DNA of 64,000 nucleotides from Dugong dugon (taxonomy: Eukaryota; Chordata; Mammalia; Sirenia; Dugongidae), in assembly GCA_030035585.1 (NCBI GenBank), contig CM057477.1, forward strand, positions 64,337,447-64,401,446, in the 5' to 3' direction. The notes under the pieces are model-generated. The model made no database searches, had not been told where the DNA came from, and saw only the letters and a program-made list of their open reading frames with translations. Below, piece after piece: positions 20,905-31,828 of this stretch. The first letter of the stretch is position 1. Every line of letters begins with the position of its first letter. Position numbers and translations under genes: made by a program.

Positions 20905-21452
20905 AAATGTAGAACAAAATTCTAACTCACAAACAAAAAGACCAGACTTACTGGTCAGATAGAGACTGGAGAAACCCCGAGAGTATGGGCCCCCGACATG
21001 CTTTTAACTTAGTACTGAAGTCACTCCTGAGGTTCACCCTTCAGCCAAAGATTGTTGTTGCTGTTATGTGCCGTTGAGTCAATTCCGACTCATAGTGACG
21101 TTACAGGCCAGAGCAGAACTGCCGCATAGGGTTTCCAAGGTGTGGCTGGTAGATTTGAACTGCTGACCTTTTAGTTAGCAGCCTGAGCTCTTAACCACTG
21201 CACCACCAGGGCTCCCAGACAGGCCTATAAAACAAAACAAGACTAAATGGGTGCACCAGCCCAGGGGCGAGGACGAGAAGGCAAGAGAGGACAGGAAAGC
21301 TGGTAATGGGGAACCCAAGGTCGAGAAGGGAAGAATGTTGACATGTCGTGGGGCTGGCAGCCCATGTCACCAAACAATATGTGTATTAATTGTTTAATGA
21401 GAAACTAATTTGCTTTGTAAACCTTCCTCTAAAGTACAATAAAAAAAAAAAA
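20905..21452 (+). mobile_element. 5'-truncated L1 3'UTR with poly(A)
   Basis: 'aaaatgtagaacaaaattct', 'agagactggagaaaccccga', 'tcacccttcagccaaagat' and, after a SINE, 'gagaaactaatttgctttgt' and 'aagtacaataaaaaaaa' are the complement of the 3' end of the antisense L1s at 50600 and 56251. The target may be 'agattt' at both ends. Confidence 0.88.
21050..21216 (-). mobile_element. AfroSINE inside an L1 3' end
   Basis: Tail side 'gttgttgctgttatgtgccg', 'tcaattccgactcatagtga', head side 'cactgcaccaccagggctcc'. Third level of nesting: hAT, then L1, then SINE. Confidence 0.94.
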
Positions 21453-21952
21453 GATTTTACAAAACAATTCTGTTGTTAGTATTCATATAATCTAAGAAAT
21501 ACTACATTTAAGCAATTTACAACTATATCTCATATTATCCTACAATTAAACATCATTAAGGGTTCTGTATGTTCTGGTACAGGAGGAGGTCCATGGGTGT
21601 GGGGGGGACACCATGAGTTAATGCACTGGGTGACACCAGCCCTAGTGACACCACTGGTCTATTAATAGCAGTTGTGCCCAGAAGCAGAATACTTTGTTAT
21701 CATGTGCTAAGATATTGGTGGGGATGAATTGTCAGTGAGCTTCCAGGAAGACAGTAAGGACCTGCGGTGCTTCTGGATGGTGCTGCTGGTGGTGGTGATG
21801 GAGTTGGGGAGAGATGAGGAGTGGGATGAGCAGCGGTGCTAGGGAGCGATGGGGGATACCACTCTTACCTTAAGGCACTGTTTTCCAAACTGCTGCTCAT
21901 TTTTCCTGATAAAAATGTCCTTAAAAAAAATCGCATTGATTAAGGGTAAGAT

Positions 21953-22120
21953 TAAACCCTGGTGTTGTAGTGGTTAAGAGCTATGGCTGCTAACCAAAAG
22001 GACAGCAGTTCAAATCCACCAGGTGCTCCTTGTAAACTCTATGGGACAGTTCTACTCTGTCCTCTAGGGTCACTATGAGTCAGAATTGACTAGACAGCAA
22101 TGGGTTGGTTTGGTTGCACA
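21953..22120 (+). mobile_element. AfroSINE, short subtype
   Basis: 'aaaccctggtgttgtagtgg', 'gagctatggctgctaaccaa', 'gacagttctactctgtcctc', 'caatgggttggtttggtt'. Near full length. Confidence 0.95.
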
Positions 22121-22184
22121 GTTGATTACCGTAATCACTGTCAATAAGACCTGTAAAACTTTTGAGTTGGCAAAAGTTGTGTAA

Positions 22185-23024
22185 TAGATATATTTATAAC
22201 AACGACAAAAAAAAGGAGCTGCTGAGGCTGCTTATGTACAACCACACACCTCATGGGATTTGGTTCCTTGGTTTGGAAGTTATTATTTGGCCTAATAACA
22301 TGTTCAGTGCTTCTGTTCTACCTCCTAGTTCGTTGCGTAGTGCTTGGGGTCTTAAAAGGTTTCAAGTGGCCATCAGAGGCCAATAGTTGGTCACATTCAT
22401 ATGGAGCAACAGAGAAAGAAGGAGAGTCAGGAATAGGAGGAGGATATGGAATGTGTGGCTAACTGCCTCTATGAACAACTGCCTCCTTTGCCATGAGACC
22501 AGAAGAACTGGATGGTGCCCGGCTACCATTACTGTACGTTTTGATCAAAGATTCCATAGAGGAATCCTGATCAAAAGAAGGGAAATGTAGAACAGAATTT
22601 AAAATTCTTATGGACTCCAGGCTTGCTGGAGCCAGGGAGGGTGGATAAACACCAGAAACTACTGCCCTGAGATAATTTTTAAACCTTAAATCAAAAATAT
22701 CCACTGAAGTCATCTTAAAACGGAACAACAGTTTAGCTTAACTGGTAAAAAAGACCAGCCTTGAGCATTATGCTCTTTTAAGAACTATCTATATGGGATC
22801 AAATTGACAACAGCAACTCAAAAGATTAGATAAGAACCTTAGGGGGCAGTGAATTTATATTAATGAGAGAGGAACAACTAGAAAAGGAAGGTGAGAATGG
22901 TTGCATAACTCGAAGAATGTAATCAATGTCACTAAACTGTACATGTAGAAACTGTTAAATTGGTGTACGTTTTGCTAGATATACTCCCACAATAATAAAA
23001 TAAATAAAATTTAGAAGAAAAATG
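22185..23024 (+). mobile_element. L1 3'UTR of an older L1 lineage
   Basis: 'gtgcttggggtcttaaaagg', 'gagaccagaagaactggatg', 'gtgcccggctaccattactg', 'gagaggaacaactagaaaag', 'acaataataaaataaataaa' follow an L1 3' untranslated region known from afrotherian and other placental L1s. It is a different 3' end from the younger antisense L1s of this window. 5'-truncated and non-coding. Confidence 0.65.
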
Positions 23025-23979
23025 TGTCCTTTACAGCTGGATAGGGGCATTCCAGAAAGAGTGTGAAGCAGAGGCCCTTCAACCAAGGCTACCAGGCTCA
23101 CTGCCACTGGCATGAACAATGCTTGTGTGCATATTGCAAAAAGGAGACCCTCTGGGCAAAAAAATTTAAAAAATATGCCCCATCTTCCCAGCTGATGAAA
23201 CCCTGAGTTAAGATCCCTGGATTGGATTCAGGAGAAATGTAAGGAGCATCTCCCTCACACCCCTCCCCTGAAAGTAGGCCCCTTCCACAAGTGTGAGGCC
23301 CATGGCATCTACCCCACTTTTTCTACCACAGGGTTGGGCCTGAAAATAGTTTCTACCCTTTCCCTCTTTTTCTTGTCTTAAATGTGGACATGATGCCTGG
23401 AGCTAAAGCAGCCATCTTACAGCCATTAAGCAACATGTCAATCTGCTTTCGGGGGTGGATGGAAAGATGGGTGGGGCACGGGTCCTTAATGGCATTGTTG
23501 AATTTCTATACAAGCCCTGCACTAACTACCCTTGAACTTCTTGTTAGGTGAGAATAATAAATTCTTATTTAAACCACTGTTAATTATTTCATTATTTACA
23601 GTAAAAAAAAAAAAAAAATCTCTAATTGAAACTGGGAACAAGGGAGGTGGTGAAGTCATGAAGAGTCTGGATTTCTGATCCTTGGCAAGCCTGTCCTCAG
23701 AAACACCCCTCACACCTCCTTTACAATTGGACTTTATTATCCCCTTGTCCCAATGTTTATTAAAGACCAAATGGCTAAGTCCACTCCTGTGTTGTGTCTT
23801 TTTTGCAGAATTCCCTTCAGTTGTTCATTCCCAAGATGATTTTTCTCTACACTATCACCATGAGTCCTGAATGAATCAAGGATGCAGACTGAATAAGTTA
23901 TCATGGTGGCTGTCAACCCTAAAGTGAAACAGCTGAAGTGGCTCCATGGGCAGCAATTGGGTGAAAACACATCAGCCTG
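23025..23979. other. No recognised feature
   Basis: Single-copy-looking sequence with an A-run at 23604-23619. Short frames are uninformative. Confidence 0.45.
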
Positions 23980-24435
23980 AGTTGCTAGCTGCTGTGGAGT
24001 TGGCCCTGACTCATGGCAACCAACAGAACCAAACGTTGTCCAGTCCTGCATCATCCTCACAATCACAGGCATGTCCAAGGCTATCACTGTGGCTGTTGTG
24101 CCAATCTACCTCACTGAGGGTCTCCCGTGCCCTCACTGGCCCTCTACTTCACCAAACATGATGTGTTCCTTCAGCAATTGATCCCTCTTGATGACATGTC
24201 AAAAGCAAACTAGTTGGACAGTAATCTGTTGTAAACCCCTAAGGTTTTCACCAGCCAATTTTTGGAAGTAGATCACCAGGCCTTTCTTCCTACTCTGTCT
24301 TAGTCTGAAAGCTCCACTGAAACCTGTCTACCATGGGGAGACCCTGTTGGTATTTGAAATACCATTGGCATAGCTTCCAGCATCACAGCAACATGCAAGC
24401 CACATAGTATGACAAACTGACAGGCAGGTGGTGGG
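23980..24435 (-). mobile_element. RTE-derived non-autonomous element
   Basis: The 3' side is at the left ('tggccctgactcatggcaac', 'catcatcctcacaatcacag'), with extra RTE 3' coding-end sequence up to about 24200. The 5' RTE region is at the right ('ggtatttgaaataccattgg', 'agcttccagcatcacagcaa', 'gacaaactgacaggcaggtg'). The internal RTE coding region is absent. Same architecture as 46553-46944 and 47363-47785. Confidence 0.8.
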
Positions 24436-24599
24436 AGTGGAAGATATAAACTAAGCTAAAAGCTCCAGCATCTAGTGTCCATGCAAGTCAAGTGCTTCAT
24501 GAGTTCTGTGCAGCCTCGACTGACGCTGGGGCCTGAAGTGTCACTGAAGGAAGAAGAGCATTTTATATCCTGGTTCCTTCTCCATTGGAAACAAACAGA

Positions 24600-24600
24600 T

Positions 24601-24660
<60 letters not shown>
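24600..24660. repeat. (GT)n microsatellite
   Basis: About 28 uninterrupted GT units. Translated poly-Cys/Val or poly-His/Thr frames here are artefacts. Confidence 0.98.
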
Positions 24661-24661
<1 letters not shown>

Positions 24662-24789
24662 CATATGTGCACACAGGAATGCTCATAGGCAAGATAATGC
24701 CAGAGGGAATATCTACTCCTTTGTGTCCCTTTCCTACTCTATGTGTTGCCCCATCTCCACCGAGACTGGCTTCTAGTGACTTCCTCCTT

Positions 24790-25505
24790 CTTGTATTAGT
24801 TAGAATAGACTGGGTTATGCTGCAGTAATAAACAAACCTCAACTCTCAGTTGCACAGACTAATAAAAGGCTTATCTCCTGCTTATGTTGCATGTCCTTTG
24901 ACGGTAGCTGCGGTGCTCTCTCCACCTCATTGTGACCCTCACCCCAGGACTCCAGCCGTCAGAGCTGACCTTACTTGGCACATTCCCAGTCTCTGTAGCA
25001 GACAGGAAAAAGCTTTAGGGCAGCACTGTCCAATAGAAATATAATGCAAGCCACATTTTCTAGTAGCCACATTTAAAAAGTAACCTGAAACAGGTACAAT
25101 TAATTTTAATCATGTATTTAATTTAACTCAGTATTATCATTTCAACATGTAATCAATATAAAAATATTAATGAGATATATATACTTTTTTTTTTTGGTAC
25201 CAAGTCTTTGAGATCCAGTGTGTATTTTATACTTACAGCACATCTCTGTTTGGACTAACCACCGTTCAAGTGCTCAGTAGCCACCTGTGGCTGCCATATT
25301 GGGCAGCACAGCTCTAGGGTCTTGCTCTGACAATGACATACTCCACCTAGGAGTGACTGACACGCATCTCTCCTGCTTATAACTCATTGGCCAAAACTGG
25401 TCATGTGGCTTCACCAACCACAGGGAGCCAGCAAGGACACACCTACCACATGTCTTAAAGTATACAGGAGGGAATATTTGGGAAGCAGCAATACTGACCA
25501 CCAAG
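24790..25505. repeat. Old dispersed LTR-like mammalian repeat, split by a hAT element
   Basis: 'attagttagaatagactggg', 'ggttatgctgcagtaataaa', 'cttataactcattggccaaa' and 'ggtcatgtggcttcacca' follow an old placental repeat I recognise but cannot name. The left part (to 25020) and right part (from 25312) join when the hAT is removed. Confidence 0.5.
25021..25311. mobile_element. hAT-type DNA transposon (291 bp, non-autonomous)
   Basis: Inverted ends 'cagcactgtccaata' and (complement of the right end) 'ctgtgctgcccaata'. Flanks ctttaggg (25013-25020) and ctctaggg (25312-25319) match 7 of 8. Inner sequence 'catttcaacatgtaatcaat' fits an old mammalian Charlie-like MER element. Non-coding. Confidence 0.8.
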
Positions 25506-25959
25506 CCCTCATCAGCCAACACTGCCCTTAACCAGGGCACTCCTGTGGTGGTCCCTCCTCCATGATGAATGTCTTCTAGGCCAGCATTCCGTTTTGGTTT
25601 GGCTTTGCTCCTCTCTTGGCCATGAGGACCAGGAGGCAGATATGCCAAATCTTGCTGTAGATGACACAGAAGACACTAGCTCTACATTCTTTCTTAAAAC
25701 CTAAAAAATTCCTGGAGGTGGGAGGTAAATACTAACAAATCGAGGTAACTGGGCAGGTTCAAGAAGCGAGTGGAGGTATTCATGGAGCAGAGGGATTTTT
25801 CACTCATTCTTTACATTTGTGAAAACTTTAGCTTCCTTTATGGTTGCCTCATTGCTGGAGTCCTCAGAGTTTCCATCCCCCACCATTCAGGGCATCATGA
25901 GTATGCGGCCAGGAACACCATGACTGTCCACTGAACTCTGTAAACTAAAAGGTGATGTG
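25506..25959. other. No recognised feature
   Basis: Single-copy-looking sequence. Confidence 0.45.
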
Positions 25960-26300
25960 CAATTCTTACTATTTTTATGCTGGAAGCCCTTGGAGGGCTG
26001 GACCATGACTTATTCTTCCTTGAATCCCTCATAACCCATTGCTGTCGAGGTGATTATGACTCATAGTGACCCTATAGGATAGAGTAGAACTGCTTCATAG
26101 GGTTTCCAAGGCTGTAATCTTTACGGAAGCAGACTGCCACATCTTTCTCCTGTGGTGCAGCCAGTGGGTTTGAATCATCAGCTTTTGGGTTAGTAGCCAA
26201 GTGCTTAACCACTGTGCCACCAGGGCTCCTTTGAATTCCTCATACTACCTGGTATGTATGTAGTAGACGCTCAATAAACATTTGAAGGAATGAATTTTAC
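25960..26300 (+). mobile_element. L2 LINE 3' end split by an AfroSINE
   Basis: 'ggagggctggaccatgactt', 'cttgaatccctcata', then after the SINE 'ctggtatgtatgtagtagac' and 'gctcaataaacatttgaagg'. Typical L2 terminal order. Confidence 0.65.
26033..26231 (-). mobile_element. AfroSINE
   Basis: 'cccattgctgtcgaggtgat', 'ggctgtaatctttacggaag', head 'cactgtgccaccagggctcc'. Duplication tgaatccctcata/tgaattcctcata at 26020-26032 and 26232-26244. Confidence 0.94.
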
Positions 26301-26610
26301 ATTAACTTTCACAAAACTATTTCCTAAGCTGTTTTTTCTTATTTCTCTCTTTTTTAATGACACTGTTACTTAGAGGCAGAATTGGCCTATGTTAGGAAAG
26401 AGCATCTAGGTAGTCACTGACATGCCTCCTGGTGGGAGCTCTTCACGTGGTTAGTCCGACTTGCACTTTGTAAAATGTCCGTAGTGTGTGAATATGTATA
26501 AACAACTCTGCTGAGTTGAAAGGTGCCAGTTCAGTCTCTCACAGTCTGGTAGAACACTAGGACTTACATGCTCTTTATTTGTAAGTGTTGAAAAGTGGTT
26601 TTGTGGTCCT
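26301..26610. other. No recognised feature
   Basis: About 300 bases of AT-rich unique-looking sequence; the right end may belong to the retrocopy described at 27192. Confidence 0.4.
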
Positions 26611-26622
26611 AAGAGGATTCCT

Positions 26623-27191
26623 CATTTTACTTGGATCCACAATCAACACCCATGGAAGCTGCAGTCAAGAAAGCAAAAGATGCATTGCATTGGACAAATC
26701 TGCTGCAAAAGACCGCTTTAAAGTGCTGAAAAGCAAAGATGTCACCTTGAAGACTAAGGTGCACCTGACCCAAGCCATGGTGTTTTCAGTCGCCTCATAT
26801 GCATGCAAAAGCTGGACGATGAATAAAGAAGACCAAAGAAGAATTGATGCCTTTGAATTGTGGTGTTGGTGAAGAATATTGAATGTACCATGGACTGCCA
26901 AAAGAATGAACTAATCTGTCTTGGAAGAAGTACAAGAATGCTCCTTAGAAGCAAGGATGGGAAGACTATGTCTCACATTCTTTGGACATGTTATCGGGAG
27001 GGATCAGTCCCTGGAGAAGGACATCTTGCTTGGTAAAGTAGAGGGTCGACGAAAAAGAGGAAGACTGTCAGCGAGATGGATTCACACAGTGGCTGCAACA
27101 ATGGGCTTAAGCATAACAATGATTGTGAGGATGGCGCAGGACCAGGCAGTGTTTATAGGGTTGCTATGAGTCGGAACCTAACAATAACAAC
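26623..27191 (+). mobile_element. 5'-truncated RTE LINE 3' end
   Basis: Starts 'cattttacttggatccacaa' within the C-terminal coding region and ends with the (AAC/AAT)n tail. Flanked by aagaggattcct (26611-26622) and aagtggattcct (27192-27203). The C-terminal reading frame is broken by stops (pieces at about 26585-26872 and 26921-27169, with 'HLTQAMVFSVASYACKSWT' visible). Frequent outcome of incomplete reverse transcription. Confidence 0.93.
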
Positions 27192-27378
27192 AAGTGGATT
27201 CCTGTCATCTCCTCAAGGACTCCTGGAGCAAAATTTCTGAATCTTTGGAATAAAAACTACAGCTGTGGTTGTGTGGGACTATGAACTTTGTCAAAGCTTA
27301 GAGAGCTGTGCATCTTAAAAAAAGGTGTTACTGTGTACATGTGTCCTCAATAAACCTGACTTAAAAAAAAAAAAAAAA
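27192..27378 (+). pseudogene. Possible processed retrocopy 3' end with poly(A)
   Basis: A polyadenylation signal AATAAA at 27349-27354 is followed 8 bases later by a 16-base A-run at 27363-27378, the layout of a retroposed mRNA 3' end. No repeat family is recognised for the body. The left side is interrupted by the RTE insertion and may resume before 26622. The parent gene is not recognised; it could instead be an unrecognised retroposon tail. Confidence 0.35.
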
Positions 27379-27797
27379 TCAACAGAGCTGTCTGAGACCT
27401 TCCAGGGATGAAATAAGGGTGAATTTATTTTCTTCCTTTTTTACTTTAACCCTTAGAGCAGTCTCACATTTGGGCGAGAGACAAAAGCTCGGGGAGCTGA
27501 GTGTTACCAAGGATGCAGGTTTGATTGCTTGCCCAAACTTCTCAGCACTGATTAGATCAGACTGCCAGTGCTCCATGCTTTCAATGCAGTGGGATGGGTC
27601 CCTAGCACCTGGTAGAGCAGCTGGAGGGCTAGCAAGGGAAGCTTGATGTTCACAAAGACAAGGTGTTTGTGAGCACTGCTTAGCTCTGGGAATTCTTCCT
27701 GAGTATGTAAGATGGTTTGGAGGCAAATGTTTGGAAAGACCAGTGGACCAAATGTTACTTGAAAAATGCCAATGCCCCATTTGGTTGTCCCTTGAAC
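27379..27797. other. No recognised feature
   Basis: Unique-looking sequence; the minus-strand frame 27780-27379 lacks any known motif. Confidence 0.45.
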
Positions 27798-27810
27798 TTC
27801 CCTACAACTG

Positions 27811-28116
27811 TTTTTTGTTTTTTAATTATTTATTTTATTTATTTTTGCTACTGTTGAAAATGTACATGGCAAAACATACACCAACTCAACAATTTCTACA
27901 TGTACAATTAAGTGACATTGATTATGTTCTTCAAGTTGTGCAACCATTCTCACCCTCCTTTTCTGAGTTACTCCTCATTAACATGCACTCACTGTCCCTG
28001 AATTTCTTCTCTAACCTCTCCAGTTGCTGCTGTCAGTTTGATCCCATATAGATAGTCCTTCAAAAGAGCGCAATGTGCAAGACAGACATTCTTTACTAAT
28101 TCAGCTAAACTATTGT
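27811..28116 (-). mobile_element. Short L1 3' end (older 3'UTR type)
   Basis: T-rich left end, then 'gttgaaaatgtacatggcaa', 'caacaatttctacatgtaca', 'tgcaaccattctcaccctcc'. Flanked by ttccctacaactgtt (27798-27812) and ttccctacaactctt (28117-28131), so it is a genuine short, 5'-truncated insertion. Confidence 0.85.
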
Positions 28117-28131
28117 TTCCCTACAACTCTT

Positions 28132-28604
28132 ATGTCCACGTATCATTCAACAAAATGGAACACCAAGTCCAATCAGAAGTTAAAAATTAAGTCTCTGCCT
28201 CAAATGGTTGGGACATCTCAATATGTTCTACAGGATTGTGGACCTTTTAAAATGATGGTGTCAAGAGCCAAGAATAACGGCCACTTTATTGGTTTCCTGA
28301 ACCCTAGAGCGCCAAGGTCAGATGTGTGCCTGCTGATGGTGGCAGCACAGTACCTTACAGTGAGGCTTTGAGGAGGCATTGTCAGCTGAATGATCGCAGC
28401 AGAATGCCCACCAAACTTTCAGGACTAGAAAAAATATATTTAAAACATTTTTACTTAAAAGTCACAGGTGAAATAATCCTTATTTCACTCAAAAATATTT
28501 TTTCCAGTCAGGGAAAATCCTTCATAAGGGAATGTGTACTCAGATTTATCTGTCTAGTAAAAACATATATTCACTGATGAATGGAAAAAATAGACTAATG
28601 ATAA
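28132..28604. other. No recognised feature
   Basis: Unique-looking sequence; the plus-strand frame at 28075-28371 starts inside the L1 end and shows no motif. Confidence 0.45.
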
Positions 28605-29068
28605 CATTAACAAGACATTAATAATATTAATAGCTGATACTTATCTAGTGCTTAAGAAGACCTGGTGGCACAATTGTTAAGCACTCGGCTGCTAACCAAA
28701 ATGTTGGTGGTTCGAGTCCACCCAGTGGCTGTGCAGGAGAAAGATCTGGTGACCTGTTCCTGTAAAGATTACAGCCTAGGAAACCCTATGAGGCAATTCT
28801 GCTCTGTCACGTTGGGTTATTATGAATTGGAATCAACTCAATGGCACCCAACAACAGCAACATAAGTGATTACTATGTGCCAGGCACGAGTCCAAGCCCT
28901 TTAATTATACTGATTCATTTATTCCTTACAACAACCCCATGAGATAGGTGTTATTATTATTCCCTCCTCGCACACGAAAACACTAAGCGAGATTAAGTAA
29001 TGTGCCCATAGGTCATGCAGCTAGTAAATGATGGAGTCCATGCTCTTAATTACAACACCATGCTAAGG
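28605..29068 (-). mobile_element. MIR SINE split by an AfroSINE
   Basis: 'aatagctgatacttatctag' before the SINE and 'tactatgtgccaggcacgag', 'acaacaaccccatgagatag', 'gtcatgcagctagtaaatga' after it are the complement of MIR. Confidence 0.8.
28655..28861 (+). mobile_element. AfroSINE
   Basis: 'gacctggtggcacaattgtt', 'ggtggttcgagtccacccag', 'gattacagcctaggaaaccc', 'caacggcaccc'-like end with (AAC)n. Full length, with intact B-box-like 'ggttcgagtcc'. Confidence 0.94.
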
Positions 29069-29109
29069 TAGGGAGCACAGTTAAAGGGGCAGCACGACCT
29101 ATGTCCCAG

Positions 29110-30030
29110 CTAGTTGCAGTCACTCTTCATTATTCTCCCATCCTGTATTTGTGAATTCGCCTACTCATTGAAATTTATTTATAACCCCAAAGACACCACT
29201 TGCGATGCTTCCACAGTCATTAGAGAACATGCATAGAGCAGTGAAAAATTTGCGTCACCCAACTCACGTGTTCCCAGCTGCCTTCTTGCTTCAGCTCTTA
29301 CACTGTAAACAGGTGTCCTTTCTGCAGTCTTTTTAGTGCTCTGTTTTTTGCACTTTTGTGCTTTTTGTTGGTGATTTTGCTCTTTAAAATGGGTCCTAAG
29401 TGTAGTGTTGAACTGCTGTCTGGTGTTCCTCAGCACCTTATAGAGAAAGCACGTGTGTTAGATAAGCTTCCTTCAGTCATACGTTATAGTGCTATTGGCT
29501 GTGAGTTCAATGTTAATCATTCAACAATACAGTACATCCAGAAATAGGAAAAGGAAATTTGCTTATCTGTACATGAAACCTTTCTAGAAAGTGCTAAAGT
29601 AACATTTGTAGTTCATGATAAAGCTATAGAAAAGTGGCTAAATTTATGAAGGCAGATGATGACAACCTATTAAAAAAGCATAGTGGACAGCATTGCTGTG
29701 AGGTTGAAAACCAAAGAAATTTATGGTCATCCTACCAAGGGTCAGGAAAATGTTAAATCCTCCTTGGCTAGTGCTTTATATAAAGGAATTCTGCATACAG
29801 TTCATTATTTCTAAGAAATATATATTGATTAATCTGTCTTTAAACAGAAACATACATAAAACATGGTTATGTATTGACTGGTTGATGAAAATGTTGTGAC
29901 CAGAGGCTTGCAGGAACATAACTGTGTATTTCCTTTAGGAACAATGGTTCAGTATTTGCTAGTTTAGTGTTTGTGGTGACTTTATCGAACATACCTATCA
30001 CAAATAATGAGAATCAACTCTACTTACTTT
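29110..30030 (+). mobile_element. Tigger (TcMar) DNA transposon, internally deleted
   Basis: The 5' non-coding part ('catgcatagagcagtgaaaa', 'tcagctcttacactgtaaac'), a short transposase start and a 3' part ending 'acaaataatgagaatcaact' follow a Tigger-family element. The right terminal repeat is visible near 30010-30025 and the left end is degraded. The bulk of the transposase gene is deleted. Confidence 0.75.
29391..29660 (+). pseudogene. Tigger transposase N-terminus (CENP-B-type HTH), remnant
   Basis: An ATG at 29391 opens 'MGPKCSVELLSGVP', followed by 'KARVLDKLPSVIRYSAIGCE' and 'NVNHSTIQYIQK'. This is the pattern of the CENP-B-type helix-turn-helix at the N-terminus of Tigger transposases, which binds the terminal repeats. 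A stop codon at about 29545 ends the frame, though recognisable residues continue beyond it ('EICLSVHETF', 'AKVTFVVHDKAIEKWL'). The second HTH and the DDE catalytic domain are missing, since the sequence jumps to the 3' non-coding part. A parent transposase would be several hundred residues; this remnant cannot act. Confidence 0.7.
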
Positions 30031-30196
30031 CCAGTCTGTAATGATATCCATTGAGTATCTCTACAAGGAGTTGTGGCATATATCTTATGCTGAAAGTCAT
30101 ACCCTCAGAAGCATGAGGGGACTATTAAACTCCAAAGGGCTTTATGATCTTCACATTGCAGCTCCCCAGAAATTAGAGGTTCTCATGGAACACCAA

Positions 30197-30618
30197 ACAT
30201 GTGCATGTGAAGGCTAGACAATGAATAAGGAAGACCGAAGAAGAATTGACACCTTTGAATTTTGGGGTTGGTGAAGAATATTGACTATACCATGGACTGC
30301 CAAAAGAACGAATAAATCTGTCTTGGAAGAAGTAAAACCAGAGTGTTACTTAGAAGTAAGGATGGTGAGACTACATCTTATATATTTTGGACATCTCAGG
30401 AGGGATCAGTTCCTGGAGAAGGACATCAGGCTTGGTAAAGTAGAGGGACAGCGAAAAAGAGAAAGACCCTTAATGAGATGAATTGACACAGTGGCTGCAA
30501 TAATAGGCTCAAGCATAACAATGATTGTGAGTGTGGCACAGGACCAAGCAGTGTTTTGTTCTGTAGGGTTGCTGTGAGTCAGAACTGACTCAACGGCACC
30601 TAACAACAATAACAACAT
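30197..30618 (+). mobile_element. 5'-truncated RTE LINE 3' end
   Basis: 'gtgaaggctagacaatgaat', 'accatggactgccaaaagaa', 'ggtaaagtagagggacagcg', 'cacaggaccaagcagtgttt' and an (AAC/AAT)n tail. Same C-terminal region as 26623-27191, starting further 3'. Stops and frameshifts break the coding frame. Confidence 0.92.
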
Positions 30619-30639
30619 CTGACTGCCTACTTGACATCT

Positions 30640-31828
30640 CCACTTGGATATCTAGTGGTTATCTTTAACTCAATACACCTAAACTCAACTCCTCATCTTA
30701 TCTCCTCAGTTATGCTCTACCCACAATCTTCCCCATCTTGGTTAACCACAACTCCATGCTTTTAGATGCTAAGGTCCAAAATTTTGGAGTCATCTTCTTT
30801 GCAACTCTTTCTCATGCACTCCCTGTCCAATCTGCAGTAGGCTCTGTTCACTATATCTTCAAAACGTTTCCAGAGTCTGACCACATCTCAGCGCCTGCAC
30901 TGATACCACCCGGGTCTTGTCCTCCATCATCTCTCTTCTGCATTACTGCAATAGCCCCTTAAGTAGTCTCCTTGGTTCCACCCTTGTTCTTCTGTAGTTT
31001 CTTTTCAATTTAGCAGCCACAATTATCCTTTGGAAACTTAGATTATGACACTCCTCTGCTAAAAACTCTACAATTACTTCTCCCACAATTTCATCCAAAG
31101 TAAAAGTCAAAATCCATAATTGGGCCCTTCCATACCTCTGTGACCTCATCAACTACTCTTCTTACTCAATTTACCCCCAGTGACATTGGCCTCCTTGGTG
31201 TTCCACAGTCTTGCCAGGGATTCCCAGCCCTCTACACAACTCTTTGACCCAGGTGGCTGTTCTCTCTGCCTGGAATGCTTTTTTATTAAATACCCACATG
31301 GATAACTCCCTTGCTCTTTCATGTCTTTGCTCAAACACCTTCTCAGTAACGTCCTCCCTCACATCTCAATTTGAAACTGCAACATCCCATCAGCACTTCT
31401 GATCCTCTTAAACTAGCTACCATTGAGTCGAGTCCGACTCTTGGTGACCTTGTGTGCGTCAGAGTAGAACTGTGCTCCATAGGGTTTTCAGTGGCTGATT
31501 TTTCAGAAGTAGATTGCCAGGTGTTTCTTCCAAGTTGCCTCTGGGTGGACTTGAACCTCCAACCTTTTGGTTAGCAGCCAAGCACATTAACCATTTGCAT
31601 CACCCAGGGACTCCCTGATCATCATACCCAGATCTATTTTTCCTACAGCATTTAACACATTTTAATACATTATGTAATTTTCCTGTTTATTATGCTTATT
31701 GGTCAGAATCTGTCTTTTCTCAACCAGTATGAAAGCTGGGCAGTGATTTTAGCCTGTTTTGATTACTGATGTTTCCCTGGTGCCTAGACCATCAAGTAAA
31801 TACTGTTGAAGGCAGAAAGAAAGAAGGA
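30640..31828 (+). mobile_element. L2 LINE, long 3' portion
   Basis: 'cttggttaaccacaactcca', 'gtcatcttctttgcaactct', 'ctgcattactgcaatagccc', 'ctgcctggaatgcttttt', 'cagcatttaacacatttta' and 'cctggtgcctagaccatcaa' follow L2 in order over about 1 kb, interrupted by a SINE at 31413-31616. Old and non-coding. Confidence 0.85.
31413..31616 (-). mobile_element. AfroSINE
   Basis: 'accattgagtcgagtccgac', 'gtgcgtcagagtagaactgt', 'ttgaacctccaaccttttgg', head 'catttgcatcacccaggga'. Full length; flanking 'ctgatcctc'/'ctgatcatc' may be the target duplication. Confidence 0.94.

Larger units (their letters stand above)
20351..21656. mobile_element. hAT-like non-autonomous DNA transposon (about 750 bp plus insertions)
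   Basis: The left end 'agtggcatcactaagg' and the complement of the right end, 'agtggtgtcactaggg', are inverted repeats. The flanks gcctatta (20343-20350) and gtctatta (21657-21664) match 7 of 8, the length expected for hAT target duplications. No transposase frame remains. An L1 3' end (20905-21452) and a SINE inside it are later insertions. Family not named. Confidence 0.6.

Noticed and set aside
24456-24842. Frames with poly-Cys/Val or poly-His/Thr tracts
   Set aside because: Produced by the (GT)n microsatellite.
29391-29660. Domesticated CENP-B-like host gene
   Set aside because: The frame stops after about 50 residues and lacks the rest of the transposase; the surrounding Tigger ends show an ordinary dead transposon.
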